A DNA stretch of 39,370 nucleotides from NCBI GenBank assembly GCA_015039365.1, contig WION01000494.1, forward strand, positions 1-39,370, in the 5' to 3' direction. Source of the stretch: Amanita rubescens (lineage: Eukaryota > Basidiomycota > Agaricomycetes > Agaricales > Amanitaceae). The notes beneath the pieces were generated by a model, which was not told the origin of the DNA, searched no databases, and saw nothing but the letters and a program-made list of their open reading frames with translations. The position numbers and the translations under genes were made by a program. Positions 19,420-30,467 of the stretch are shown here, in pieces (position 1 is the first letter of the stretch; every line of letters starts with the position of its first letter).

Positions 19420-19556
19420 GTGGATGAGGATGCTTTACGAGACGAAACCAGACTCGTAACGGCGCCGCCTGTGGACGCGGATGCTTTACGGGACGAACCC
19501 AGACTCGTAACGGTGGACGCGGATGCTTTACGAGACGAAACCAGACTCGTAACGGC
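19420..19556 (+). repeat. Three tandem copies of a 42-nt (14-codon) unit
   Basis: Units at 19420-19470, 19471-19512 and 19513-19556 encode VD[AE]DALRDE[TP]RLVT in one frame; the first has nine extra bases. They sit between the broken MFS exon 3 and the LTR. The surrounding frame is open to 19745 after a stop and frame change, acidic (DVDEPRAPGEDDNHDADDG), with no known domain. Confidence 0.75.
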
Positions 19557-19795
19557 GTGGAGATGCTACTAATCGAGTGCATGGATAACGATGTGGAAAC
19601 ATGCAAGGACGAGACGGATAAGTGGTCTAAGAAGTCCCTCGCCGAGCACTCCAGACTTCCCATGGACGTCGATGAACCACGCGCGCCTGGAGAGGATGAC
19701 AATCATGACGCTGACGATGGGATGGTCACCACCAAGAAGTTATGATGAAGAAACCATGTTTGCTTGATACATTGAAGGTTTTCCGGTTCAAACCT

Positions 19796-20017
19796 TGGAG
19801 GGCGAATGTAACGGAGCAGCCCGCAAACACTGAAGCACTGAGCAGGGGTCTTATCAGACTCCTTAGATACGTATATTTAGACTACCATACTATATAAGCT
19901 GAACTTGTATTCATAACCATAGGACTTTCCTAACTCTTGACTACGCACATCGCTTGTGTGATCTCAATCTCCCTCAGGAGTCCTCTGTTGGAGACATTAC
20001 CTTTCGTGCTTACTACA
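19796..20017 (+). mobile_element. Probable solo or truncated LTR with polypurine tract
   Basis: Starts TGTAACGG at 19807 and ends CTTACTACA at 20017 (TGTA/TACA termini, about 211 bp), with an internal TATATAAGC promoter-like box near 19893. The preceding GGAGGGCGAA is purine-rich and sits where the polypurine primer lies next to a 3' LTR. No pol domains are recognisable upstream and no target duplication can be shown, so this is a remnant. Confidence 0.55.
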
Positions 20018-20073
20018 GCTTCGATAGGCTAAGTCTTCACATAGATCAAGTCTGACTTGTCAATCTCGTTGTA

Positions 20074-21930
20074 ATGATGCACTGCTCAGAATCCATGGAA
20101 GACAGCGGGTCGGCTACATTACATGAAGAGGAACGAAGCTATGACAAGAAAAAGCGAACTCCATTACCATGGAAGCAACTATCGATTGTTTACCTGATCC
20201 AATTCGCAGAGCCCATTACTTCATCTGTAATATTTCCGTTCATCAACCAATTTGTCCGTGAAACTGGAATTACGAAAGGAGATGAACGAAAAACCGGTTA
20301 TTTTGCGGGACTAATCGTAAGGACTCTTGACTCGGTTTTATCAGGTAACGTTGCATTGACCCAGGCAGGAATCGACCTTCTTTTTTGCAGAGGCCGTTGC
20401 GGTAATCCCGTGGGGGATTGCTTCGGACAGGTTCGGCAGACGTCCCGTTTTACTTCTAGGGCCACTGGGCCTTGCAGTGGCCATGCTGGGATTTGGAATG
20501 TCGACTCGTCTCTTTCCCATGGTTGTTTTCAGATGGGTGCAAGGCATGTGTAATGGAAACATTGGTATGTTTTCTGTGCTCGATGGTGACATCCTCGTGA
20601 CCACATAAATATTATGATAGGCGTTGCAAAGACTGTCATGGGCGAGGCATGTTTCGCAGTCCAATCAAGAAGACCTAGCGCTTAGACAGATTTAGATCAC
20701 AGACTCGTCAAATATTGCTGACGCATTTGCCTTCTTACCTGTCGTATGGGCTACTGGTGTGACCATTGGGTATGTACACGTTTATCACCTTCGTTAGCCT
20801 AATTTTACTCTTCATCAGTCCATTCATCGGGGGGGTTCTATCCCAGCCAGCTGCTCGATGGCCTGCCGCATTCGGAAGATTAGCGTACTTCAACTCTCAT
20901 CCGTACTTTCTCCCGTGTTTCGCGGCGTCGTTACTTGCCTTTTTAGTGTTTATCGCTGCCTTGACCGCACTAGAAGAAGTAAGTCACTTCAAGTCTTCGG
21001 CATTAATCGGAGCTTTGAGTCCTGACTATTCATAGACTCTGCCTTCAGTGTTCAAGTTACGAAGAGCATCACAAGGGAAGACAAATTCTTCGACAAAAAG
21101 CCTCTTTCAGAACGATGACAGGCCTTGTTACGGGTCCACCAACATTTCCTATAATAATTCACGTCCAGAGGTAGAAGATGGAAGACAATTGCCACAATCC
21201 GGCGACGATATCAAACCGCTTAGCGTAACATACCTGCTTAAATTACCCGAAGTTCAAGCCATCCTCATTAACCATGGATTTCTCGCTTTCTGCACCGTGA
21301 GCGTTCAAGTCCTCATACCGCTCATGTGGTCCACGTCAATCGAAAATGGCGGTCTTGGATTATCGCCATACACAATCGGCATGACGCTGGGATTGTGCGG
21401 CGTTGTCAATGCCTTCCTTCAACTCATGTTTCTAGGTAAAATAATGCGACGATTTGGCCCCCGGCAAGTGCATATCGTGTGCTTCTCAAGTCTACTCGGC
21501 TCCTTTTTGTCATTTCCCATAGCAAACTTTTTTGCTCGTCGGGCGAATGGGATGGATCGGAAGGCGTGGGCTACGGTGATAGCATCACTCGGTTTACAAT
21601 CCATGAGGTCCGCAGCATATGGTAATTATACTTATACTCTTACATAAACGATCAAGGATATATAATCTTCATTCTATCGCAGGTTCATTATCGGTGATCA
21701 CGACCGGAAGCGCTCCAAATCAGTCATCGCTTGGTACCATGAACGGTCTGGCGCAAGCAATGGGGTGCATCTCAAGATCTCTCAGTCCTTCCTTCGCATC
21801 ATCATTGCATTCAATATCGCTACAGTATCACCTGGCTGGGGGGAATGCCGTTTATTATATCCTGATGGTCATCGTTGCAATAGGCATTCGATTTACTTTC
21901 ATGTTACCAAAAAGGCTGCGACTCCCATGA
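20074..21930 (+). CDS. DHA1-type MFS transporter E
   Basis: Model join(20074..20316,20369..20564,20621..20646,20696..20769,20819..20978,21036..21621,21683..21930), 510 residues. Exons 2-5 and 7 have the family lengths. Motif A GIASDRFGRRP and motif C GPFIGG are intact, as are all twelve helices. Intron 3 (20647-20695) has a GC donor (GAG|GCATGT...TTTAG) where all paralogues have GT; unspliced it would stop at TAG, so GC-AG splicing is required. The loop in exon 6 is Asn/Ser-rich (TNSSTKSLF, YGSTNISYNNS). The sequence is closer to C and pseudogene 2 (TGITKGDERKTGYFAG) than to A/B. The start is the first ATG of an ATGATG pair, and the LTR ends 56 bp upstream, so it may affect expression. Confidence 0.85.
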
Positions 21931-22923
21931 ACTACTTGTTTATTTGTATATCCTGTACCAATCCAACGTTGGATCAACGTCATCAAGTTACCTGGATACG
22001 ATCCTTGAAATTCGTCCATGCCTATAGATGACGTAGAGTTTGATCAGCATTGCTAATATGCAGATCTGTGCAGATGCATCGAACATGAACTGATTGGTCC
22101 GGGACGAGTAGATGTTGCTTTGTGAAAATTAGTAATTGCGGTTGTGTCAAATTGTCAATGCAGCCGAGTCAACTAGTCACGTGCAGCATACAATCCTCAC
22201 TATTTACCTTTTAGACTCCGTCATGATGGCACTATCTCAAATTCTCAATAATCTGTACCCCTGCAAAGAACATTAACCAATGCATATATAGGTGCGGCTG
22301 TTATGCGACTACCGCGGTAGTTAGCCGTACCCGTATACGGTTTGATCTTATTTTATAAGGTAGCCTTGTCCATATCTCCTCGAAGCTCTGCGGCCTCGCA
22401 TTATCAAATGACGCATCTAGTCAAGTGAACGATCCAATCATTGCGAATTTTGCTCACCTTGATAGTCCCTCGGTCATCGATATCTAATCGTTTGCATACG
22501 AGACTTGCATTCACACTGCTGCTCCGAGTCCATCGTGCCGCAAACCAGGAATGTTGGGCTTTCATCAAAGAAAGTTCGAGCATGATTAAACTCAACCTTG
22601 ATCCACTCCGCGTAATCCAAATTGTCATCGCTGACTTGGCACCTGGACCTAACTTAGAAAGGCAACATTCGGCCTTCATACTCACGCCCATTTCCGACAT
22701 GCGTTCTATCGCTCCGTGTAAGCGATAATCGGGCCATCAACCCGTGAACCGATAACGTTGGATAATCTGTCAACACGTACCAGATTGCCATCCATCCCTC
22801 GTTGACATTACTTGCGTGTTTATGCACGACTCAACCACGTTGACAGGGAGCCAGGGAAAACAGTCTGCAGACTGCGGTTCGTGACGAGGTTACGCAGCTG
22901 CAGCAATGCATACACCTCGGACC

Positions 22924-22930
22924 TATAAAA
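22924..22930 (+). promoter_or_regulatory. TATA box, probably for the CxxC gene
   Basis: TATAAAA at 22924, followed about 30 bp later by CT-rich sequence typical of fungal start sites. The first long coding ATG is at 23540, implying a leader of nearly 600 nt. The short ATG frame at 22941 is probably upstream of the start site. Confidence 0.45.
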
Positions 22931-23500
22931 GAACACCCAGATGCCAGCAGACCGTCTTCTATTCTCGAATTCACTAGTACAGTGCAGGCGCTAGCGCAAC
23001 ATACTTAGCTCAAGCTCGAGGCTAGCTCCTCTTTACTCCCATCCTCCCTTATTTCTGCCCTCCTCAAATTCTGCCTTACGTCTTATTTCACGACTCTCAC
23101 GTTCTACCCACGGCTCCCCTACCAGGCAACTGTTGACGTCGACGCCTGTCATATCTTTCTCGCCATCAACAGCGAATTGTCTCCTTATATCCGTGTCATT
23201 TCTCACAACATCTCACACATTCGACAGTCCAAGTCCGTGATAAGTGACCCGTGGACGAATTGACGACGTTGACGAACTTCAACACTTCAGATTAATTATA
23301 GTCACCAATTCTTGCCCCGCTTGACACAGCCGAACAGTTCGCAGGAGACGTATCGCGGACCGCAAGCAAATAGAAGTTATTGGGTCCGGGAACGACGAGA
23401 TATATAATCTCACGATTGACAATCAACCTTTAGATATTATACTCTCAAAACAGCTTTGGGTCGGTGCTAGCCATCCGCTTCCCAAACTCCAACCCGACTT

Positions 23501-23522
23501 GTTAGCGCCCTTTGGGGCTAAC
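23501..23522 (+). promoter_or_regulatory. Leader hairpin 17 nt before the start codon
   Basis: GTTAGCGCCC-TTTG-GGGCTAAC forms a GC-rich stem with one bulged base, ending just before ATG 23540. In an mRNA it could slow ribosome loading; no riboswitch family is implied. Confidence 0.3.
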
Positions 23523-23539
23523 GTCGGAGCACGACCGTT

Positions 23540-25789
23540 ATGACTGAATCTATGATGCCATGGAATGAGAAGAGCATCAAGGTGAACGAAAGCCACGCAC
23601 CCGCACGCTTCCTACGAAGGGAGTGGAAACATAATAAACCAGTACGTTTTCCCATGTTGCTCAAACTCCGTTTTTCATTCTACCGCCGCAGCACCTCCAA
23701 AAGTCCACTTCAGTCCCCATACTCTCACTTCTTCCCACGACGCGTCCGCACTTGACATGTCAACGGTGCGGATTTACCAATACCCAGATTCCGATGTGTT
23801 TGTGGTGTTGCTGGACATCGAAAGACGCGGAAACATCGTTCGAGAAGTCGACGCCAAGAGCAAGACGGGTAAGTGCGCCAATGCGTGTGCAGGGCTTGCT
23901 TGGGCGGCGGGACGGGAACCGGGGCCGCGTGATCGACGCGGCAGACGCGTCAGTCATGTGTCGAGATGATAGTTTATTCATCGACAGGCAGGACCGAGGT
24001 GCACGCAGGTTTGGGCATATAACTGATTGTCCAGGGTTCGGCGGCACGGAAGTTGCCGAGCCAGCAACCTGGGGTGTGATTAGAGGACCGAGAAGTGGCC
24101 AATGCGGGAATGAAATCGATCACGCCTCAACTTGGCCTAGCCCAGGGTTTCAGGCTACCGATAAGCGTATTAGCTCTTTGGGGGATGCGATCGGAGGCAT
24201 CGTTACTGAAGGCGATCTACGTCAACGTAGAAGGGAATGGGCACAAGGTTGTGATACGGACAAAGCAAATTTGTCTCGGAAGGAGAAACCGAAGCCAGAA
24301 CCGATGTCAAGCATGCAATCATTCATAACGCCAACGAGAAGGTCGGGGGTGAAAACAATCGGGGATGCTTCCGCCAATGGCAACGGTGTCCTGGTATGTC
24401 GCATGTCGCAATTTGATACTCTTCCTGCTCCTTCATTTGTCCATTCTACCCCACTCCCGTCCTTTATCATGATCCTCCACAAGAGAGCGCCCGGGCTAAA
24501 CGATCCCATCATTTGTCCTCTAGGTTACGATGCCTACGTCTAAATCCAAGGGACGATCGTTGTTGCCCCTCAGATTACGACGATTGAAGGGGGCTGCCAC
24601 GCCGCTGTATATCGATTCGACAGCACAGCCTTCGTTGACGAGTGTCATCAGCTCTACCTCTCCCCACGTTGCCAATGACGCGGCTTTCACAGCTCCCACA
24701 GCCATTAGCGCCTTGCCTAGTCCACGAACTCTTCGAAGAAAGAGCCATTTGAAGATATATCGCTCAGGTTGTGCACAGGGTAGTTCACCAGATATCGCAA
24801 GTGGCATTCGAGCGGTAACGGGGGCGGAACCAAGCACAAGAAGACCCAAATCAGATCCATTTGGACAGATTCTGCGACTGCAAAACAGGACTGGAATGTC
24901 ATCCCCATCCACACCAGACTCAGCTGCGCAGACGCCAACGAGGCCGAGAGCAGCAACTACATCGGCTTTGGATCAGAACCATTTTCGTCCTGCCACTCCT
25001 TCAACACCCGCGTTATCAGTATATTCAGGTCTAGGTTCTCCAACTCACCCAAAGCCCCTTTACTCGGTCATCCGAAAGAATGGAGTGTGCCTTTCACCAC
25101 CGCCTTTATCGCAACCTTCAACTTCGTATATGACGTCAGGCATGGCTTCCCCTGGATGTTCTAGCGGGAAGGTAAACGAGTATGGCGTTGGCAGCGGAAA
25201 TGGGTATACATCGCCTGCATCTTCCGTATTCCCGTTATACCCGGGCGAGACGATGCTTCTTTCGCTCTCTTTGGATTCTCGGCCATCTTCCAGTTCATCC
25301 GCCTCTTCCAAACCTGCTCGTGATGACGTCTTTAAGCCTCTATCATTGCTAAGGGCAAAGTGCGGGTGTAAGGCCAAGTCGAAGTCTCGTTCCAAATCTA
25401 GGAAACGAAAGCACGAAGATTCGAGGTCGCAACCGGCGCAAATGAGCCCAACCCCAAACGGGAGCGCTCAGCTGAACACCGGGATCCCTGGATCGCCAGG
25501 GATGGGATCAAACTTGGTGTATCAGAGGGTGTTTCAGGTTCCTTTCGCTGGACCTGGAACGGGGTGTTCCATGAGCGGAGAGACGGAGCTGAAGTTGGCG
25601 CTCGCGCGGCACGATAGAAGGTCCAGCGCTTCGCTTTCCAGGGAAACTTCGCCGGCAGGTTCGGCGAGCGCAAGACATGCGAGAAGCACGGCTGCGGATG
25701 TCGATGAACCGGGAAGCCCGGGCTCGAAGCCAGGCAAAGTGATGAGGAGGTTGAGAGAGATGGTTTCAAGGACATTTGATGCATTGTGA
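23540..25789 (+). CDS. CxxC-CxxC, Ser/Pro-rich protein of unknown function
   Basis: Model join(23540..23641,23692..24393,24524..25789), 689 residues. Intron 1 is GTACGT...CCGCAG, 50 nt; intron 2 is GTATGT...CTCTAG, 130 nt; both phase 0. Near the N-terminus CQRCGFTNTQIPMCLWC places four Cys at residues 57, 60, 70 and 73 as CX2CX9CX2C, a probable zinc ribbon; I recall similar CGF-N-xIPxCLWC starts in uncharacterised basidiomycete proteins. Most of the rest is low complexity (Ser, Pro, Thr, basic), with a basic KAKSKSRSKSRKRKHE stretch that could be a nuclear signal. GTAAGT at 23869 might mark an extra intron, but the frame stays open for over 230 codons, so it was left unspliced. The function is unknown; a regulatory or nuclear role is only a guess. 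Confidence 0.7.
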
Positions 25790-26078
25790 TACCCTGCAGC
25801 GTTACGTCTTGCATTGTACTTTTTTGTTGAGAGCATCCATTAATTGTAATAGTTGGACATTGACAATCAATAACAAGATGAATTTGTACTTGTTTTTAAT
25901 TCATCCGCCTCTCACTCTATTGTTCTCAAGTTGAACCGTAATGGTCGCGCAACCGCCACGCATAAATGCTGCTCATGGACGCAGCAAAAAGTCATTCTAC
26001 TCTTGTTCATTGCCACCACACTTCCTAGCACACGCTGGTCGTTATCCCTCTTTGCGCCATACCTAAACGGTTCTGAAA

Positions 26079-27524
26079 ATGTTTCTCATTGCACTGAGTG
26101 CCCTTCTTGCCCAAGCTTTAACTGTCTCGGGACATGCATGTGCGTGCGCATCACTTGCTCTTATATTTCTACTCATTGCGTTCGTCGCCAGCTATCTGGC
26201 ATCCCAGCATGTGGGGCTTTAACGTGACTTCTTCCACCTTTCCGTATGACAATCGTCCAGTCGTGCCCCTAAAAAACATGACGTTCCAGCAATGGTGGTT
26301 CCATAACCATCTAGCCTATCCTCCAAACCAAGGCGACATATTTCCTCTTCCTGCCGGGTCACCTGCTACCGTTCAAATTGCGTGTAACAAGGGTGCAACA
26401 ACATTCTTCGCCTCCTCCGAAGGTGGGAATATACAGAAACCGTCGGACCCCAACAATGTTTGTCCGGGTAGTCCCATGCAAGAATACCACACGAACGGCT
26501 TTAATGATCTCGAAGGCTGCGCGCTGGGGATTGCGTACAAGAGTGACGTAAATCAGGTCCAGCCTACCGACTTCACCGTGTTTAGCACGAACAAAACATG
26601 TGTATGGACGAGGTTCACTGATTTCAGTGTTCCTAAGAGGATGCCAGCCTGTCCTTCCGGTGGATGCATCTGTGCATTTTTCTGGATCCATGCTGTAGGT
26701 GTTCTTCTATTCTTGTTATACTATCAAGCTTACGACTTCTTATTATATATAGCCGGATAGCGGTGGCGAAGAGAGTGAGTGCCTTCTATTTCGATTCTTG
26801 ATCGGGTCTAATTAATTGCTTGTACTAGTGTACATGAACGGATTTAGATGCAATATAACGAACCCAACTTCGACAGTTGCGCTTGCGCAATCCAAAGTAC
26901 CCCGGCGGTGCGGTGCAGATATACCCAACGGAAAACTCCAGGCAGCGCCTGGAAATTGTACTTATGGTGCAAAACAGCCGCTCTACTGGTTGAACCGGGA
27001 AAGAAACAATGTACGTCACCTGTTATTTCATGAGCTTCTAGTGACATAATCACCTCCGTGTAGATGTTTGAAGGCTCCTTCTCCCCGCCTGTTTATAATG
27101 AATTGTACAATTTCATCCAAGGGCCTCAGGACGACATCTTTGAGGACTCGTATATTTCCTTACCTGACCCCGCGCCGAACGCACCTTTACCAGTTTTGCG
27201 AAATGTAACGGGTCAAGGGCCGTCGACTACGCTCGCAGGAGCTGCGAATGCGACTGCTACGCCAACGCAGAGCTTAACAGGGAATCAGACTCAGACAATT
27301 CCTTCAAGTCCTACGTCGAAAGTTGCAAGCACCCAGCATTGGTATGTTATTCTCGTACATTGTTAATATATTTGCTCATGCTAGACAGCAAACGTTCATC
27401 ACCTTCCCGGATGTACAAGAGAAGTCTCTCAAATAGCGGCACCGCAAGAAAACGGCATAGCCACTTGTCAATAATGAGAATGGCAAGAAGCAAGAGATTA
27501 CTAGAGGACAGAGAGACCTTGTGA
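26079..27524 (+). CDS. AA14 lytic polysaccharide monooxygenase
   Basis: Model join(26079..26139,26192..26694,26753..26774,26829..27010,27064..27341,27389..27524), 393 residues, five introns of 47-58 nt and a 22-nt microexon. An 18-residue signal peptide is followed by mature [15 protein letters not shown], so His1 becomes the N-terminus as copper binding requires. In AA14 the copper is held by His1, a His near 99 and a Tyr near 176; here the matching residues are His102 (QEYHTNG) and Tyr179 (EEMYMNGF) of the mature protein. AA14 enzymes are secreted copper oxidases reported to attack xylan coating cellulose in wood. A Thr/Ser-rich linker and a basic tail ([29 protein letters not shown]) follow; no cellulose-binding domain. 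The splice choice at 27388 avoids a stop created by the nearer AG. Confidence 0.88.
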
Positions 27525-28100
27525 GATATGTTCTGAGCGTTCAACTTCTGACCTATACGAATCTCCTATTTGGGCTTTTGAGCATGACACTAATGACTTC
27601 GTAATGAAACAGAATCAGTTACAGTGAAACTTGACGTTACACATTAGCCAACTATATAACTATGTAATTCCATAACTATATGATGTAGGAAATAGCAATG
27701 GTTCTTGTACAGGAAGCGATGAGTTTGAATTTAGAATCATTCATGACGGGGAGGTGCTAAACGTATCGGAACTGAGGCCATTTGTATCTAGAACCGTTTA
27801 TAGGCGAAAAGCAGTAGAGTATCGTCCTTTGCCGTCACGTATGTTCGTCAGAGCCTCGTATTGCCTTATACCTGCTCTCGAACAGCGTACACGTGTCATT
27901 TGAATTGCCAACAAAACAGCTTCCGCGGGCATTGAGAGGATTTCCGTTGTGACGACTTGAGTATCCAAACGTACCTGAAGATGATGAACATCAGCACTTT
28001 TCATTCCACCAAACGATATAAAAAAATGTAACTTACAAAACTCGGGCCATCGCGTCCTTATTCGGTTCCTGTTGGTTGGAGTCTGACCAACCGATTTTTG
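27525..28100. other. Intergenic region with a coding-like minus-strand stretch
   Basis: 27798-28004 on the minus strand is open (TQVVTTEILSMPAEAVLLA) after a CTTCAG acceptor-like site, but cannot be joined cleanly to the relic upstream at 28.1-28.5 kb. Nothing else is supported. Confidence 0.3.
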
Positions 28101-28244
28101 GGTTCAAGTTATTCACCAGCTTGTTTATGAACCAACTTTTGATCGGAAGTTGGTGAATCAATAAGCTGAGATGGTGTTACAGCTCCGAGTGATTCGGAAT
28201 GATGATTCGATCTTCAAATGTGCTGGGGATGACCCATGTCTGGA
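28101..28244 (+). repeat. Dispersed repeat with foldback core, left copy
   Basis: About 144 bp matching 39224-39370. The core forms a hairpin: arms 28117-28138 and 28147-28168 (22 nt, 18 pairing) around an 8-nt loop (TTGATCGG). On the minus strand both copies also read as a shared frame (NH-SE-LG-VTP-QL-DSPTSDQK) interrupted by the same TGA. Confidence 0.75.
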
Positions 28245-28555
28245 GAATGCCACCGAACATCCAGGGCAGAAAGCTCCATAAAGTTCCTTTCAGGGTTGCA
28301 GTAGATCAACGTCGGGACTTTGATGATGGCAGTATGCGCGGAAAGACTGGCGTCCCCCGTGTGCGTACAAGCATTTGAACGTAACCGTTCACGACAGTTC
28401 GTCGACGATCCTCCTGTGACATATCCGCATGATTGACCGCAAGTCCACATGATACAATGTCCCAGTTTCGAGTCTTTTACGCTTTCATCCAAAATCGCCC
28501 TGACTGCGCCGGCCGTGTCCTCTGCGAATTCAGAAGAAATTCGAAACTTGTTCTA
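28214..28555 (-). pseudogene. Gene relic, unidentified
   Basis: The minus strand is open from about 28555 (AEDTAGAVRAILDESVKDSK) through MWTCGQSCGYVTGGSST and IKVPTLIYCNPERNFMELSA to a TGA at 28214-28216, after which the same frame continues into the repeated segment. It looks like true former coding sequence. The K-[IV]-P-T-x-[IV]-Y-x-[ND] pattern faintly recalls the start of fungal Hsp70-like ATPases, but this is not strong enough to name it. Confidence 0.4.
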
Positions 28556-29692
28556 GTCTATCCTTGAAGAGAACTGGGCAAGACCGCGAGACATCTCTGG
28601 GACCTCTTCGTGTAGAATCTCGTTGATCACTGCCAGGTACCTTGAGTGCTATCGTTTCCGCGATACCGATGAACTGCGAGATTTATAAGTAAAATAAACC
28701 CTTCTTCTCATAAAAGATGTGATAATTACTGGGGGAGGGCTACAATAGAGCGAAATAACAGCCCGTGCATCGACTTGATTTTTTCAGATGATGATCCAGC
28801 TCCTTTGGCAGAGCTTAGTCCTCTAGAAAAAAATTCAATGAACGTAAAAAGGACTCCTGGTCAATGCATACTCAGCGTGAGAGCCCCACATTTGAACAAC
28901 GCCTTCAATGAGGTTTTGTGGACCACCAGTGTAGTGCATTAGCGCGTTCGGAGAAAATTGGCACTTCCATCGAGTCCAAATACGCGCACACAGATATCAA
29001 ACCAGCTGACCTGCCAACCCCGTCAGCGATACTAAGTGGCGAGTACTACTAACTAGATTTGGCTTCAGTAGGCAGTTCAGCGGAAACATCGAAGCACTGA
29101 CAAATCATTAATTCTCCGTAAAGGTACTTGTATGATAGTTGTTCCAGAACATTCCCAGCGAGTCTGCACAGGTTGCTGCTCCTTCTTCTGCACCTCCCTC
29201 TGCGGTTCCACGCTGCTGTCGCAGCAGACGGGTTTAACTTGAATCATTTAAACCCAATTTATCATCACCGACTCTACCGTCCGTCTGGGCTTAGACCTTC
29301 TATTTACATCGGCATGCCGACCCCGCGCATGTCCTTGTCACGGGCTGCATCATGATGGCTAGGTTCATCTCGGATTTACTCAAATCATACCACTACGAGC
29401 CTTCTTGCGTGTGATTGATGTACCTTATAGAACGTCATTCATGCCGAGTTGGTTTGATTGGCACTCGAGGTGGGAGCCCCGGAGGTACGTTTCATTAAGT
29501 TACCCTTACAAGAACATGGTGTCAAGTATCCAACATGCATCAACAGTTGAATAAAAGAAGCGAAATTTGTAAAAACAGAAGAGAGACTCTAAAGTGCGCA
29601 GCACTGGGTTGAAGGTGCAATGGTCGGAAACCTTCAAAGACGGTTAAACATCGCTTATTATTTGTTTTTCAAATGTAAGTATCACGTACAAA
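28556..29692. other. Intergenic region, nothing supported
   Basis: Short frames only; no domain, splice pattern or repeat recognised. Confidence 0.45.
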
Positions 29693-30427
29693 TCAAGTGG
29701 AAAACTTGTTTCGAATTATCCCAGGACACGTTTTCTTATGGGCATCGCATGAATCTTTTCTCGTAAGCGTTTTGCAGCAATGGTCGCAGACAAATTGCGG
29801 CTGCGAATGGTACAATGCGTATTTGTGGTGCCGCTTCATATCTCCCTCTCGTGCGGTCTCGGTGCCGCATTCACAACGATAACGCTTCTTCCCATCCTTA
29901 ACAAAGGTTGAGAAGGAGGGTGGCGTGTTCACTGGAGCTGGAACGCCCTCGTCCAATAAAATTCTCCTTGGACTGACATGCGATACATCATTCGGTCCAT
30001 AATTCTGGGCGGGCGGGGATTGGCGGTTTTCAGTATATGAAGATGACGTATTTCCAGGCATGGGCGCCTGAGAAACGCGCAAATGCATGGGCTCGGCTGG
30101 CGACGGAGATAATACGAAGCCGCCTGGCCTCATGTGATCTAAAGTTGTGCCTTGTCTCCAGAGATGGAGCATTTGGATTTCTCGAGCAATGTTATCTCGC
30201 TGAAATTCACCGAGGAGGCGGTTAACACAGACGATGGAACAGCAGAAATGACAACGTGAGAAGGAGATGGAAGAAGATGACGAGTGGGTACTTGCCCATG
30301 CATAACTGGCTTGCATATTGATGTTTCCCAGATGTCCAACCTCGGCGCCGTTGGAGTGTGTCGGTGCTTCGATGCTCGTGTATTCTGCACCGCTCAAGCG
30401 CGAAAGCCAATAAGAGTCGAAGGGCAT
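29693..30427 (-). CDS. C2H2-like zinc-finger protein (copy 1)
   Basis: Minus-strand model 30427-30341 plus 30199-29693, 197 residues. The frame is open across the 141-nt intron (30200-30340, GTTGGA...TTTCAG), but its position, just after a GCC/GCG-GAG (AE) pair, equals the clean intron of copy 2 (35642-35740), so splicing is likely. The start is MPFDSYW: the ATG at 30469 overlaps the TATA box. The C-terminus has two finger-like units: YRCECGTETAREGDMKRHHKYALYH (spacing CxC...H...H, here split as RCECG and MKRHHKYALYH) and CDHCCKTLTRKDSCDAHKKTC (CX2C...HX3C, as CDHC and DAHKKTC). The rest is Ser/Pro-rich. Probably a DNA-binding regulator, inferred only from the fingers. Confidence 0.6.
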   Translation of the reverse strand: MPFDSYWLSRLSGAEYTSIEAPTHSNGAEVGHLGNINMQASYAWASTHSSSSSISFSRCHFCCSIVCVNRLLGEFQRDNIAREIQMLHLWRQGTTLDHMRPGGFVLSPSPAEPMHLRVSQAPMPGNTSSSYTENRQSPPAQNYGPNDVSHVSPRRILLDEGVPAPVNTPPSFSTFVKDGKKRYRCECGTETAREGDMKRHHKYALYHSQPQFVCDHCCKTLTRKDSCDAHKKTCPGIIRNKFST

Positions 30428-30467
30428 GTCCGGGAAAGTGGATGAAATGGGTGTTGAGTAGATAAGC

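Larger units (their letters stand above)
21931..23539. other. Intergenic region and promoter of the CxxC gene
   Basis: No supported gene. A minus-strand open stretch (22404-22700) ends in RLDIDDRGTIK before a GTGAGC that could be a donor, but nothing joins it. From 22920 on, the plus strand looks like promoter and a long pyrimidine-rich leader of the 23540 gene. Confidence 0.45.

Noticed and set aside
24222..25836. Minus-strand open frames opposite the CxxC gene
   Set aside because: They mirror the Ser/Pro-rich codons of the real gene and lack splice logic or motifs.
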